A stretch of DNA of 64,000 bases. Origin: an uncultured Lachnospiraceae bacterium (lineage in GTDB: Bacteria > Bacillota > Clostridia > Lachnospirales > Lachnospiraceae). Location: NCBI GenBank assembly GCA_910585635.1, contig CAJUFE010000003.1, positions 1 to 64,000 of the forward strand. The letters run 5' to 3'. The notes beneath the pieces are model-generated. The model had not been told where the DNA came from, searched no databases, and saw nothing but the letters and a program-made list of their open reading frames with translations. This document shows, piece by piece, positions 1 to 7,616 of this stretch. A program made the position numbers and the translations under genes. Each line of letters begins with the position of its first letter. The first letter of the stretch is position 1.

Positions 1-1112
1 TCAACACCGACGGCTACATGCTGAGCGGCTGGAAGGACAGGAACGGCGATCTGTATTACTTAGGCGACCAGAACGAAGGCTGGGCACGTACCGGCTGGCA
101 GCAGTTAGAGATCAACATCGAGCTTCCCGTGTTCCAGGCGCTGGATGAGGATGATGACGGTGAGACCGAGTGGTTCTACTTCAAGCCCAATGGCAAGGCA
201 TACAAGAACACCACCCAGGGCTACAATGGCAAGACTTACGTGTTCGATGAGTACGGCCGCATGCTCGACCTGTGGACCTACAAAGAGAACGGCGATTACA
301 CCAACAACGCCAGCTCTTCTTCCGCATATGCTACAAAGGGCAGTGCTTCCTATTCTCAGGCAGCATTCTATGCAGAGGATAACGGCGGCCGCGATAAGAA
401 CTGGATCTACGCATATCCGAAGACCGATTACGAAGAGTATGACGATGATCAGTACTGGTTCTGGCTGAACTCCAAGGGTGTTCCCTTCAAGGCCGATACC
501 AATGGTACTGCTGCAAGGATCGACGATACGAGCAGAGAGAACGAGCCTACCCATGCTGAGTACAGCGGTAAGGTAGAAGCTAAGGTGATCAAGAACAACA
601 CCTACCTGTTCAACAACAAGGGTGTCATGCTGCAGGGTCTGTTTGAGGTGGAGAATGTTGTTAGAGGAAACGGCAATCTGACCGATGGTATCTATCTCTT
701 TGATAAGGCCGGCTATCCCAGCTCCAGCTCCGGTAAGATGGTCACCAATCGCAAGGTGAAGATCGATGTGAACGGCGAAGATAAGACCTACTACTTCAGC
801 AAGAATGGTTGGGCTTATACGAGCGCAGTCATCAGCTCCACTGTTTATGATAAGGATGGCCAGCTGGTAGACGACTTCGGCGATGGCTCTACTTATGAGA
901 GAGTTGACCTGAGCCAGATCACAGATGCTGATGCTAATGGCGTTTACAAGTTAGTGAACAAGAGCGGCGTAGCAGTTGCTTCTGGTAATGCTAACACCGA
1001 GGTCCTGATCAATGGCTATGGTCGTATCAAGACTTCTGGCACCTGCAAGGACATCGATGGCACCACAGTTACCGTAACGAACGGTGTTGTTACCAAGTTA
1101 GAGAACAAGTAA
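1..1112 (+). CDS. Cell-wall-binding-repeat surface protein, copy A (5' end outside window)
   Basis: The reading frame is open from the window edge, so the signal peptide and first repeats are missing; the first Met at base 18 is internal. The visible 370 or so residues are aromatic/glycine repeats of the choline- or glucan-binding type (units such as GWKDRNGDLYYLGD and TYYFSKNGWAY), which in known families bind wall polymer choline or glucan. The protein matches the full copies starting at 2795, 9182 and 11884 almost throughout. It differs in three variable stretches: after LDLWTYK, after GVPFKA, and in the last 70 residues. It ends in a short Lys-terminated tail and is followed by the same terminator type as its paralogues. 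It is predicted to be secreted and wall-attached. The ligand is unknown. Confidence 0.9.
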   Translation, partial: NTDGYMLSGWKDRNGDLYYLGDQNEGWARTGWQQLEINIELPVFQALDEDDDGETEWFYFKPNGKAYKNTTQGYNGKTYVFDEYGRMLDLWTYKENGDYTNNASSSSAYATKGSASYSQAAFYAEDNGGRDKNWIYAYPKTDYEEYDDDQYWFWLNSKGVPFKADTNGTAARIDDTSRENEPTHAEYSGKVEAKVIKNNTYLFNNKGVMLQGLFEVENVVRGNGNLTDGIYLFDKAGYPSSSSGKMVTNRKVKIDVNGEDKTYYFSKNGWAYTSAVISSTVYDKDGQLVDDFGDGSTYERVDLSQITDADANGVYKLVNKSGVAVASGNANTEVLINGYGRIKTSGTCKDIDGTTVTVTNGVVTKLENK

Positions 1113-1174
1113 GATGTTCTGAGCATCCTGATGGCCAATTAGGATAAACGGATATTGCAGATATCGAGATAAAG

Positions 1175-1216
1175 ATTCCCTCTCCGTAGCAGAGATGTTA
1201 CGGAGGGGGATTTTTT
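1175..1216 (+). terminator. Rho-independent terminator after copy A
   Basis: CCCTCTCCGTA pairs with TACGGAGGGGG, leaving a short loop containing CAGAGATG, followed by six T. Similar hairpins with the same loop core follow the other family members, so the terminator belongs to the duplicated unit. Confidence 0.85.
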
Positions 1217-1258
1217 ATGCCTTTGCTATCTTTATCATAGCATCCTGGATCTTATACG

Positions 1259-1287
1259 TTGTATTTGCCTTATAAATTGTGTATACT
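1259..1287 (+). promoter_or_regulatory. Sigma-A-like promoter of the RadC-like gene
   Basis: TTGTAT, 17 bases, TATACT, ending 50 bases upstream of the start at 1338. Inferred from consensus only. Confidence 0.65.
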
Positions 1288-1337
1288 ATAGAAAGGGAAG
1301 TCAGAAAACGATGAGAGGTGAGAAAGGATGATCATGA

Positions 1338-1973
1338 ATGGCCTTAGGTGAAGATAAGATCTCCATGAATGAGTTGGAGATGGCTAAGAAGCGTGATCAT
1401 AAGATCATGATAACCGATGAAGCGATCGAAAAAGTGCCTTTGATCAAATATAAAGAGATCCCTGAAAGTGAATATCTGATGCTACGGGAACTGGCAAAGG
1501 AAGTATTGACGGTCTCTAAGAATGATAATGACTCTAATGAGGTAGCCCTTACATACAGCCTTAACTATAGGGATCTGATCGCCGAAGGTAAAGACTTTAT
1601 GGGAGTTGCTTTGGGGGATGAACATTCCGTCGATCCATGCATGAGCACAGTAGCCTATCATTTGATCAAGGCCTCCTTTGCATGTGTTGTTATCGTACTC
1701 CATAACCATCCTTCATTATCCAAATTCTCTTTGGAAGACGTGAGGTTCTTTTTGAGCAATGGAACGGTGAAGATGATGGTAGTGATCACGAACCTGGGGA
1801 ACATTTCATATCTTGTAAAAAAGGAACGGTATGACCGGAAAAAGGCTATAGAGATATTCAATTATGCAGTCAGTGAGCATAATAAGGGAAACAATATCCA
1901 TGACTATCAAAAAGCAGTATCGAGATTTTTGTCTGATTGTCATAAAGCTGATATTGTATATGATGACCGTTAG
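1338..1973 (+). CDS. RadC/JAB-domain-like protein
   Basis: A 211-residue protein whose centre resembles the RadC-type JAB (MPN) metalloprotease-like domain. There is an HNHPS motif at residues 122-126 and an acidic ED at 133-134, where RadC proteins have HNHPSG followed by a metal-binding Asp. The preceding segment (MGVALGDEHSVDP) fits the substrate-side strand. It lacks the N-terminal helix-hairpin-helix half of classical RadC. Family members are found in mobile and defence contexts; their biochemical role is unsettled. The start is supported by GAAAGGA nine bases upstream. A small gene follows after 11 bases, so the two are probably co-transcribed. Function not established. Confidence 0.65.
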   Translation: MALGEDKISMNELEMAKKRDHKIMITDEAIEKVPLIKYKEIPESEYLMLRELAKEVLTVSKNDNDSNEVALTYSLNYRDLIAEGKDFMGVALGDEHSVDPCMSTVAYHLIKASFACVVIVLHNHPSLSKFSLEDVRFFLSNGTVKMMVVITNLGNISYLVKKERYDRKKAIEIFNYAVSEHNKGNNIHDYQKAVSRFLSDCHKADIVYDDR

Positions 1974-1984
1974 GAGGTGTTCGT

Positions 1985-2176
1985 ATGGCTGAAAGGATCA
2001 TTTTGAGCGAAAGGTCAGAAGACGACCGAGCGGCTGCCGAATGGGGGATGGAGCAGGCGCGGTTACTTAAGAAAGGGGATGAGATCACACAGAGGTTGGC
2101 GGCAAAATATGCATCTATCATCTTATCCCGCAATGAGACCGGAATGGCCAGTAGTAGGGATAGAGGCGGTCTTTGA
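1985..2176 (+). CDS. Small hypothetical protein downstream of the RadC-like gene
   Basis: 63 residues, starting after a strong TAGGAGGTG ribosome site that overlaps the stop of the preceding gene, which suggests translational coupling. It is charged and probably helical (AAAEWGMEQARLLKKGDEITQRL). No family is recognised. The last residues run up to the broken Rpn-like fragment, so the 3' end may have been remodelled by the same rearrangement. Confidence 0.45.
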   Translation: MAERIILSERSEDDRAAAEWGMEQARLLKKGDEITQRLAAKYASIILSRNETGMASSRDRGGL

Positions 2177-2208
2177 TATACAGCGCTTTTTTATCGTGAT
2201 GACCCCAT

Positions 2209-2436
2209 GACGATGGAGTGAAAGGTGGCGTGGAACGCTTGTGTAATTTAAGTGACCTGATCGAAGCACGTGGAGAGGCACGTGGAGAAGCGCGAGGAGA
2301 TGCTCGGGCAAAAAAGAGGATAGCGATAGAGATGCTCCGTGATGATATCCCCTATGAGAAGATCTCAAGGTATACCCAGACCTCTATAGCGACCATAGAG
2401 CAGTAGGGAAGAGAACTGATCGTTATGGCACAATAA
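2209..2436 (+). pseudogene. 3' fragment of an Rpn-type PD-(D/E)XK nuclease gene
   Basis: The fragment translates to the C-terminus of the intact gene at 6412-7374: DDGVKGGVERLCNLSDLIEA, the ARGEARGEARGDAR repeats, then the HTH-like tail ending SIATIEQ. The N-terminal nuclease domain is absent. The Trp codon following EQ in the intact gene is a TAG here (2404-2406). The decayed remainder continues to a TAA at 2434-2436. A GTG at 2218 could start a 62-residue remnant peptide, but there is no reason to think it is functional. Confidence 0.8.
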
Positions 2437-2471
2437 AAGAAAGGCTTTGGAACGATCGCCCGATCAGATAT

Positions 2472-2512
2472 GGCATCCAAGATAGATATGGATCTTGGAT
2501 GCCTTCTTTTTT
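2472..2512 (+). terminator. Terminator after the Rpn fragment
   Basis: GGCATCCAAGAT pairs with ATCTTGGATGCC, followed by TTCTTTTTT. The same stem follows the intact Rpn gene at 6341-6382, showing that the 3' flank was duplicated with it. Confidence 0.8.
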
Positions 2513-2656
2513 GTCTCCAAAAGATCTTACAGCGTGTTTTGCGTTCAGATCAGCGCTGCATTTATGTCATTTGATATCCATTATTTTCTTTAAGATTCAA
2601 AAAGATCCAGACAATTCCGTTCCATCTATCCAACAAACGTATCATTTGTCAAAAAA

Positions 2657-2794
2657 TTGCGATAATTTCAACTATTGGAAGTATAATAGCCTCGTGATGT
2701 AAGCGGGACGCCCTGCTCTGCATACGTGATGGTGCAGTGAGCATCGGTAGTCTCAAAAAGGATCTCAAAAAGAAAAAAGGAGAGTGCATTCATT
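2657..2794 (+). promoter_or_regulatory. Conserved promoter and about 100-base leader of surface-protein copy B
   Basis: TTGCGA, a 19-base spacer and TATAAT (2682-2687), then a leader ending in AAAGGAGAGTGC before the ATG at 2795. The upstream part contains TTGCGATAATTTCAA, conserved in front of copies C and E and, with changes, D and the remnant near 13.8 kb. The leader is nearly identical before copy E and before the remnant, but shortened before D. The 19-base spacer is long, so an activator may be needed. Confidence 0.6.
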
Positions 2795-4336
2795 ATGAGA
2801 AAGCAAGCGAAGTTCGTTGCAGTACTTTCTGCAGCGGCCCTGCTGGCTGTCGGTGCATCCATGACCGCTTTCGCAGCTACCCCGCACTGGGATATGGAAG
2901 ACGGCGAGTGGGTATACCTTGACAGGAACGGGGACAAGGTAGTTGACGTTTGGAAGAAGTCCAATGGCCAGTGGTATTATCTGGACAGCGACGGCTACAT
3001 GGCAAAGGATCAGGTCATCGAGGATGACAATGACAAGTACTATGTAGGCTCCGACGGTGCTCGTGTATCCAATGCATGGGTATCCATGGACAACGACGAT
3101 CTTCTGGATGACGACGAAGAACCCGAATCCATCGAGACAGTCTGGATGTTCTTTGATGCCAGCGGCAAGGCTGTTGGTTATGGCGAGAACAACGAAGTTG
3201 TCAAGAAGCTGAACTATGGCGATGGCCAGAGCGCATACTTTATGTTCAACACCGATGGCTACATGCAGAGCGGATGGAAAGAGAGAAATGATGACCTGTA
3301 CTACTTAGGCGACCAGAACGAAGGCTGGGCACGTACCGGCTGGCAGCAGTTAGAGATCAATATCGAGCTTCCCGTGTTCCAGGCGCTGGATGAGAGTGAT
3401 GACGGCGAGACTGAGTGGTTCTATTTCAAGCCCAATGGAAAGGCTTACAGGAACACCACCCAGGGTTACAATGGTAGGACCTATGCGTTTGATAGCTATG
3501 GTCGTATGCTCGATTTGTGGACCTATAAGGATGGGAGTCCATCATCTTATACCAATAACGCTAGTTCTTCTACTATCACTACCGGTTCTCAGGCAGCATT
3601 TTACAGAGAAGAAGAGGGCGGTCGTGATAAGAACTGGGTCTGGGCATATCCGAAGACTGATTATGAAGAGTATGACGATGATCAGTACTGGTTCTGGCTG
3701 AACTCTAAGGGTGTCCCGTTCAAGGCGCCGGCTGGATCTGGTTCTGCTGACAGGAAAGACGATTCCTCTAAGAAGGATGAACCAGGCGAGGTTGAATACA
3801 GCGGTCTGGTAGAAGCAAAAGTGATCAAGAACAACACCTATCTGTTCAACAGCAAAGGCGTTATGCTACAGGGTCTCTTCGAACTGGAGGGTGTAAAGAG
3901 AGGCAGTGGTGACCTGAAGGACGGCCTCTATCTCTTTGATAAGTCTGGATATCCCGGCTCTAACAGCGGAAAGATGGTCACTAACCGCAAGGTTAAGATC
4001 GATGTAGATGGCGAGGATGAGACCTACTACTTTAGCAAGAATGGTTGGGCATATAAGAACGCCGTCATCAGCTCTACTGTTTATAATAAGGCTGGTAAGC
4101 TTGTAAAAGACTTTGGTGATGGTTCTACTTATGAGAAAGTCAACATTAAAGTTGTCACTAATAAAGTAGATAAGGATGGAAATTATGTCCTAGTAGATAA
4201 GAACGATAAGGTTGTAGTCAGCGGTGATGATGATGACGTTATCTTGATCAATGGCTATGGCCGTATCAAGACTTCCGGTTCCTGCAAGGACATCGATGGC
4301 GAGACTGTAAAGGTAGTTAACGGTATCGTTCAGTAA
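2795..4336 (+). CDS. Cell-wall-binding-repeat surface protein, copy B
   Basis: A 513-residue secreted protein. Residues 1-27 are a Sec signal peptide with a likely cut after AFA, before ATPHW. The rest consists of Trp/Tyr/Gly repeats (GEWVYLDRNG, GQWYYLDSDGYMA, YYVGSDGARVSNAW) of the choline/glucan-binding type, with acidic inserts (DNDDLLDDDEEPE). No catalytic domain is visible. Known repeats of this kind hold proteins on wall polymers non-covalently, so an adhesive or coat role is inferred. The first 300 bases or so are almost identical to copies D and E, and the C-terminal 70 residues are variable. It forms an inverted pair with copy C. Confidence 0.9.
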   Translation: MRKQAKFVAVLSAAALLAVGASMTAFAATPHWDMEDGEWVYLDRNGDKVVDVWKKSNGQWYYLDSDGYMAKDQVIEDDNDKYYVGSDGARVSNAWVSMDNDDLLDDDEEPESIETVWMFFDASGKAVGYGENNEVVKKLNYGDGQSAYFMFNTDGYMQSGWKERNDDLYYLGDQNEGWARTGWQQLEINIELPVFQALDESDDGETEWFYFKPNGKAYRNTTQGYNGRTYAFDSYGRMLDLWTYKDGSPSSYTNNASSSTITTGSQAAFYREEEGGRDKNWVWAYPKTDYEEYDDDQYWFWLNSKGVPFKAPAGSGSADRKDDSSKKDEPGEVEYSGLVEAKVIKNNTYLFNSKGVMLQGLFELEGVKRGSGDLKDGLYLFDKSGYPGSNSGKMVTNRKVKIDVDGEDETYYFSKNGWAYKNAVISSTVYNKAGKLVKDFGDGSTYEKVNIKVVTNKVDKDGNYVLVDKNDKVVVSGDDDDVILINGYGRIKTSGSCKDIDGETVKVVNGIVQ

Positions 4337-4394
4337 ATCCTTACGATCCTGATCGCCGATCAGTAAAAACTTGATATGTAGATATCGGAACAAG

Positions 4395-4440
4395 AGGATC
4401 CCTCTCCAGGGCAGAGATGCTGTGGAGGGGGATCCTTTAT
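4395..4440 (+). terminator. Terminator after copy B
   Basis: AGGATCCCTCTCCA pairs with TGGAGGGGGATCCT around a CAGAGATG-containing loop, followed by TTTAT. It is a member of the conserved family terminator set. Confidence 0.75.
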
Positions 4441-4471
4441 GTTTCTGCCGGTAGCCCGGCTGATCATGTAT

Positions 4472-4502
4472 ATAAAAACAGGCGGGAGAAACCTCCCGCC
4501 TG
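4472..4502 (-). terminator. Terminator after copy C
   Basis: On the minus strand a perfect ten-base stem (CAGGCGGGAG/CTCCCGCCTG, four-base loop) is followed by five T. Unlike the other copies, it does not carry the CAGAGATG loop. Confidence 0.85.
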
Positions 4503-4552
4503 CCCTAATTGGCAACCTTTATCCTATTCGTTCTTTTTTAGTCCTTTATCTG

Positions 4553-6103
4553 TTAGTTCTTATCCTCAACCTTTACTACAACATAATCCTTGACAGTGAC
4601 CTTCATGCCATCCACATCGGTGACACTGCCGGATTTCTTGATCTTGCCGTTGCCGTTCAGCAGGACATAGGTCTCGCTTGCATCAACGTCAGCAACAGGG
4701 GTCAGATCAACAGCGGTGGTCTTGCCTTTCTCGAACAGCTGGTCATTGGCAGATAAGAAGCCTTTGCTGATCAGGTCAGATACAGCGACCCTCGCGTATG
4801 TAGAACCGTCGCCAAACTCATCGACTAAGGAACCGTCGTTCCCGTAGAAGGCGCTGCTGATGATCATATTGGTATAAGCTTTACCGGTCTTATCGAAGTA
4901 GTAGGTCTGATCCTCGCCATTGACATCCAGGGTCATCTTTCTGTTGGTGACCATCTGGCCGTCGGTGGGGCCGTGATCGCTGTCCTCGGTGAAGTAGTAG
5001 TAGCCGTCTAAGGGGTTGGAGCCGTTGCCCTTGGTCACGTTGGTCAGATGGAAGAGACCGCTCCTCATGCGCCCTGCAGCATCAAAGATATAGGTCTTGC
5101 TCTTGATGGACTTGGCTACCAGCTCATCATAAACCTTATTGTCATCGGTCATATCGATACCGGAACCGTCGCCAGCCTGTGCCAGGGTAGGTCTGCCCTT
5201 GCTGTTCAGATAGAACCAGTACATATCTTCATCGTAATCATCATATTCGGTATTGGCATAAGCCCAGATCCAGTTCTTATCGCGGCCGCCATTATCCTCG
5301 ATGTGATAGCGGGCAGCAGCTTCCCCATTGGAAGCAGAGGCAATGGAGGTACCATTGACATTGGTGATATCGGAGCCAGTACCGTATACCCACAGATCCA
5401 TCATGACACCATGGGAATCGAAGGCATACCATTTACCGTTGATCTGCTTGTTCTTACCTCTTGCGGCCTTGCCGTCCTTCTCAAACCAGAACCACTCTTC
5501 ATCTTCGTAGGGCTCGCCGTCAAGATCGCCATCGTCGAAGTACTCGGCATCGGTGTTCAGGTACTGCCAGCCGGTCTTTGCGCAGCCGTCATTCTCATCA
5601 CCTAAGAAGTACAGGTTGTTCTTCCATTCCTGCCAGTCGGTCAGCATCACGCCGTCGGAGTTGAAAAGGAAGTAACCCTTCTGGCCATCGCCGTAGCTGA
5701 TGGACTTGATCGTGCCTTCATCGGTGCCGTAGCCGGTAGCTTTACCCTTGGCATCGAAGTAGAACCATACGGTGTTGATGTCTTCATCATCTAAGAGGTC
5801 GTCATTGTCGGTGGATACCCAGGTGTTGGTGACCTTGGCGCCGGTGGCATCTACATAGTAGCGGTCATCATTGTGATCGATCAGGGTGTCCTTTGCCATG
5901 ACACCATCTTCGTTTAAGTAGTACCACTGGCCGTTGGACTTCTTCCACTCATCGGTGACCTTGTCGCCATTTTTGTCTAAGTAGACCCATTCGCCGTCTT
6001 CCATATCCCAGTGGGGGGTGTCCGCGAAGGATGTCATAGAGGCACCGATCGCTAAAAGTGCGGTTGCAGAAAGGACTGCAACTAATTTGTTCTGTTTTCT
6101 CAT
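4553..6103 (-). CDS. Cell-wall-binding-repeat surface protein, copy C (most diverged of the array)
   Basis: 516 residues with the family signal peptide (MRKQNKLVAVLSATALLAIG, cut probably after SFA) and the same repeat layout, including TPHWDMEDGEWVYLDKNGDK and DRDKNWIWAY-like segments. It differs from copies A, B, D and E in many positions, for example AKTGWQYLNTDAEYFDDGDL in place of the ARTGWQQLE segment, and in the whole C-terminal domain. This suggests an older or separately evolving copy. Start at 6103 is preceded by AAAAGGAGAG. It lies downstream of the Rpn gene in the same orientation, mirroring the broken Rpn plus copy B pair on the other strand. Secreted, wall-binding role inferred. 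Confidence 0.9.
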   Translation of the reverse strand: MRKQNKLVAVLSATALLAIGASMTSFADTPHWDMEDGEWVYLDKNGDKVTDEWKKSNGQWYYLNEDGVMAKDTLIDHNDDRYYVDATGAKVTNTWVSTDNDDLLDDEDINTVWFYFDAKGKATGYGTDEGTIKSISYGDGQKGYFLFNSDGVMLTDWQEWKNNLYFLGDENDGCAKTGWQYLNTDAEYFDDGDLDGEPYEDEEWFWFEKDGKAARGKNKQINGKWYAFDSHGVMMDLWVYGTGSDITNVNGTSIASASNGEAAARYHIEDNGGRDKNWIWAYANTEYDDYDEDMYWFYLNSKGRPTLAQAGDGSGIDMTDDNKVYDELVAKSIKSKTYIFDAAGRMRSGLFHLTNVTKGNGSNPLDGYYYFTEDSDHGPTDGQMVTNRKMTLDVNGEDQTYYFDKTGKAYTNMIISSAFYGNDGSLVDEFGDGSTYARVAVSDLISKGFLSANDQLFEKGKTTAVDLTPVADVDASETYVLLNGNGKIKKSGSVTDVDGMKVTVKDYVVVKVEDKN

Positions 6104-6340
6104 AATAAGTATACTCTCCTTTTGTCTTTTTGAGATCGTGGGTGAGAACCCTAGTTAGGATCTTGAGCTACTTCCTATAATTGAAATTATCGCAACTTTT
6201 TGGCCGACGATACACTTATTGGAAGGATAGGGGTGAAATTGTCTGGATCTTTTTGGGATGAAAAGAAAATAGAGGATATCATATGACATAAAAATAGGGC
6301 TGGTCTGAGAGCAAGATATGCTGTCAGCTTTTTTTGAGGC
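6104..6340 (-). promoter_or_regulatory. Upstream region of copy C, diverged promoter and leader
   Basis: Contains TTGCGATAATTTCAA on the minus strand (near 6180-6194), as in the other copies, but the TATAAT of the other copies is not preserved at the expected place and the leader is different and shorter. Beyond it, the sequence is recognisably homologous to 2515-2650 on the opposite strand (shared AAAAAGATCCAGACAATT), part of the inverted duplication. No gene is seen. Confidence 0.45.
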
Positions 6341-6382
6341 AAATAAAGAAGGCATCCAAGATCTATAGATATCTTGGATGCC
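6341..6382 (-). terminator. Terminator after the Rpn-type nuclease gene
   Basis: GGCATCCAAGAT/ATCTTGGATGCC stem with an eight-base AT-rich loop, followed on the minus strand by TTCTTTATTTG. Same element as at 2472-2512. Confidence 0.75.
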
Positions 6383-6411
6383 GTAACTGATCGGTCGTTT
6401 GAAAATGCTTT

Positions 6412-7374
6412 TTAATGTGTCGTAATGAGTAGTTCTTTTCCCCACTGCTCTATGGTCGCTATAGAGGTCTGGGTATACCTTGCGATCTTCTCATAGGGGA
6501 TATCATCACGGAGCATCTCTATCGCTATCCTCTTTTTTGCCCGAGCATCTCCGCGTGCCTCCCCACGTGCCTCTCCACGCGCTTCGATCAGGTCACTTAT
6601 ATTACACAAGCGTTCCACGCCCCCTTTCACTCCATCGTCGAGCCGGATCCCATAGCTCTGCAGTAGTGCCAGCTTATCAGCCTTCTTGATCAGATCGCTG
6701 CACACCACCTGCAATAAACGCAGGACTGCATCTTCTGGGTCCTTTCGGTCATTGATCCGGAGGATCACCACGTTGATCAGGTCATATTGCTCCGGCCTCC
6801 TCTCTACTGTTCCTATCATATCACATTTTTCTGTGCGGTACAAGGTGGCTGTGCTCGCTTCATAGTCTGGGACATCCCCCATACAGATCCAGATGGAATA
6901 CACCTTCTCCAGGCACCGGTAATCCGTGTCCTTATTGATCCTCTTTAACTGGGAGCTCAGCCTGCGGGCGGCATAATATACTCCGCGGGCTTCCATGTCG
7001 TATCCTGTATAATAGGCGTTCTGCATCTCCAGGTTGATGTACAGCCCGATATATCCCCCATCTTTTCCAGGATAGTATGCGCGGAAGATGATATCGTAAT
7101 AGATATTCCCTTCATTTAAGGTCTTATCCTCGTTGGAGATCCCGTCGATATTGGTCCGGTTCCGTTCCACACCCGTTTTAGAGACAGAGATACTGTCGGC
7201 CTCGATATACTTTTTCTCGATATCTTCTAGAGGGTAGCCCGTGAACTCGGAGACAAAGCGTTTTAAGATCCGCGAGAGGAACTGCTTGTTCGCGAGGAGC
7301 TCTTTCAGGGTCGCGTCATACTTCTCCTTTCCTTCCTCTGTGCTGAGGATCGTGTTGCTTATCTCGCTCATCAT
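6412..7374 (-). CDS. Rpn-family (PD-(D/E)XK) recombination-promoting nuclease / transposase-like
   Basis: About 320 residues from the preferred Met (MMSEISNTIL), which has AAAGGGG eight bases upstream; an upstream ATG at 7422 has no good ribosome site. The catalytic region is of the PD-(D/E)XK type: an Asp in YYDIIFRAY, then GLYINLEMQN giving the ExQ variant typical of Rpn proteins. Next come a central helical part, ARGEARGEARGDAR repeats and a C-terminal HTH-like segment (IPYEKIARYTQTSIATIEQW). Known E. coli Rpn proteins cleave DNA and promote RecA-independent recombination. The gene lies inside a region full of duplicated genes, so it could have contributed to the rearrangements (inference). 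The 12-base repeats are usual in this family. Confidence 0.85.
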   Translation of the reverse strand: MMSEISNTILSTEEGKEKYDATLKELLANKQFLSRILKRFVSEFTGYPLEDIEKKYIEADSISVSKTGVERNRTNIDGISNEDKTLNEGNIYYDIIFRAYYPGKDGGYIGLYINLEMQNAYYTGYDMEARGVYYAARRLSSQLKRINKDTDYRCLEKVYSIWICMGDVPDYEASTATLYRTEKCDMIGTVERRPEQYDLINVVILRINDRKDPEDAVLRLLQVVCSDLIKKADKLALLQSYGIRLDDGVKGGVERLCNISDLIEARGEARGEARGDARAKKRIAIEMLRDDIPYEKIARYTQTSIATIEQWGKELLITTH

Positions 7375-7510
7375 GGGAGCACCCCTTTCTGTAAAAGATA
7401 TCACATAGTGCTGAGCGGTCATCCGTTCATGGATATGGCCATGGATGGACTGCGCCTGGGATTATATGTAAATACTATAGCATGATACTTAAGGAAATGC
7501 AAGATATGAG

Positions 7511-7560
7511 AAACATAAAAAATCCCTCTCCACGACATCTCTGCCATGGAAAGGGATTTC
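7511..7560 (-). terminator. Terminator after copy D
   Basis: On the minus strand AATCCCTTTCCATG pairs with CGTGGAGAGGGATT around CAGAGATG, followed by a T-rich run. Family terminator. Confidence 0.8.
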
Positions 7561-7616
7561 CTTTTAGATATTTGTGCTCTTAAATCTTACTAATCGGCAA
7601 TCGAGGTATCTGAAGA

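Noticed and set aside
105..554. Long minus-strand open frame opposite surface-protein copy A (149 codons), and a similar plus-strand frame at 5048-5605 opposite copy C
   Set aside because: They are antisense shadows created by the repeat composition and codon bias of the surface genes; no ribosome sites, and the products have no family features.
2264..2306. 12-base repeats encoding ARGE units as a slippage switch
   Set aside because: Twelve is a multiple of three and these repeats are a usual feature of Rpn-family proteins; the copy here is in a pseudogene.
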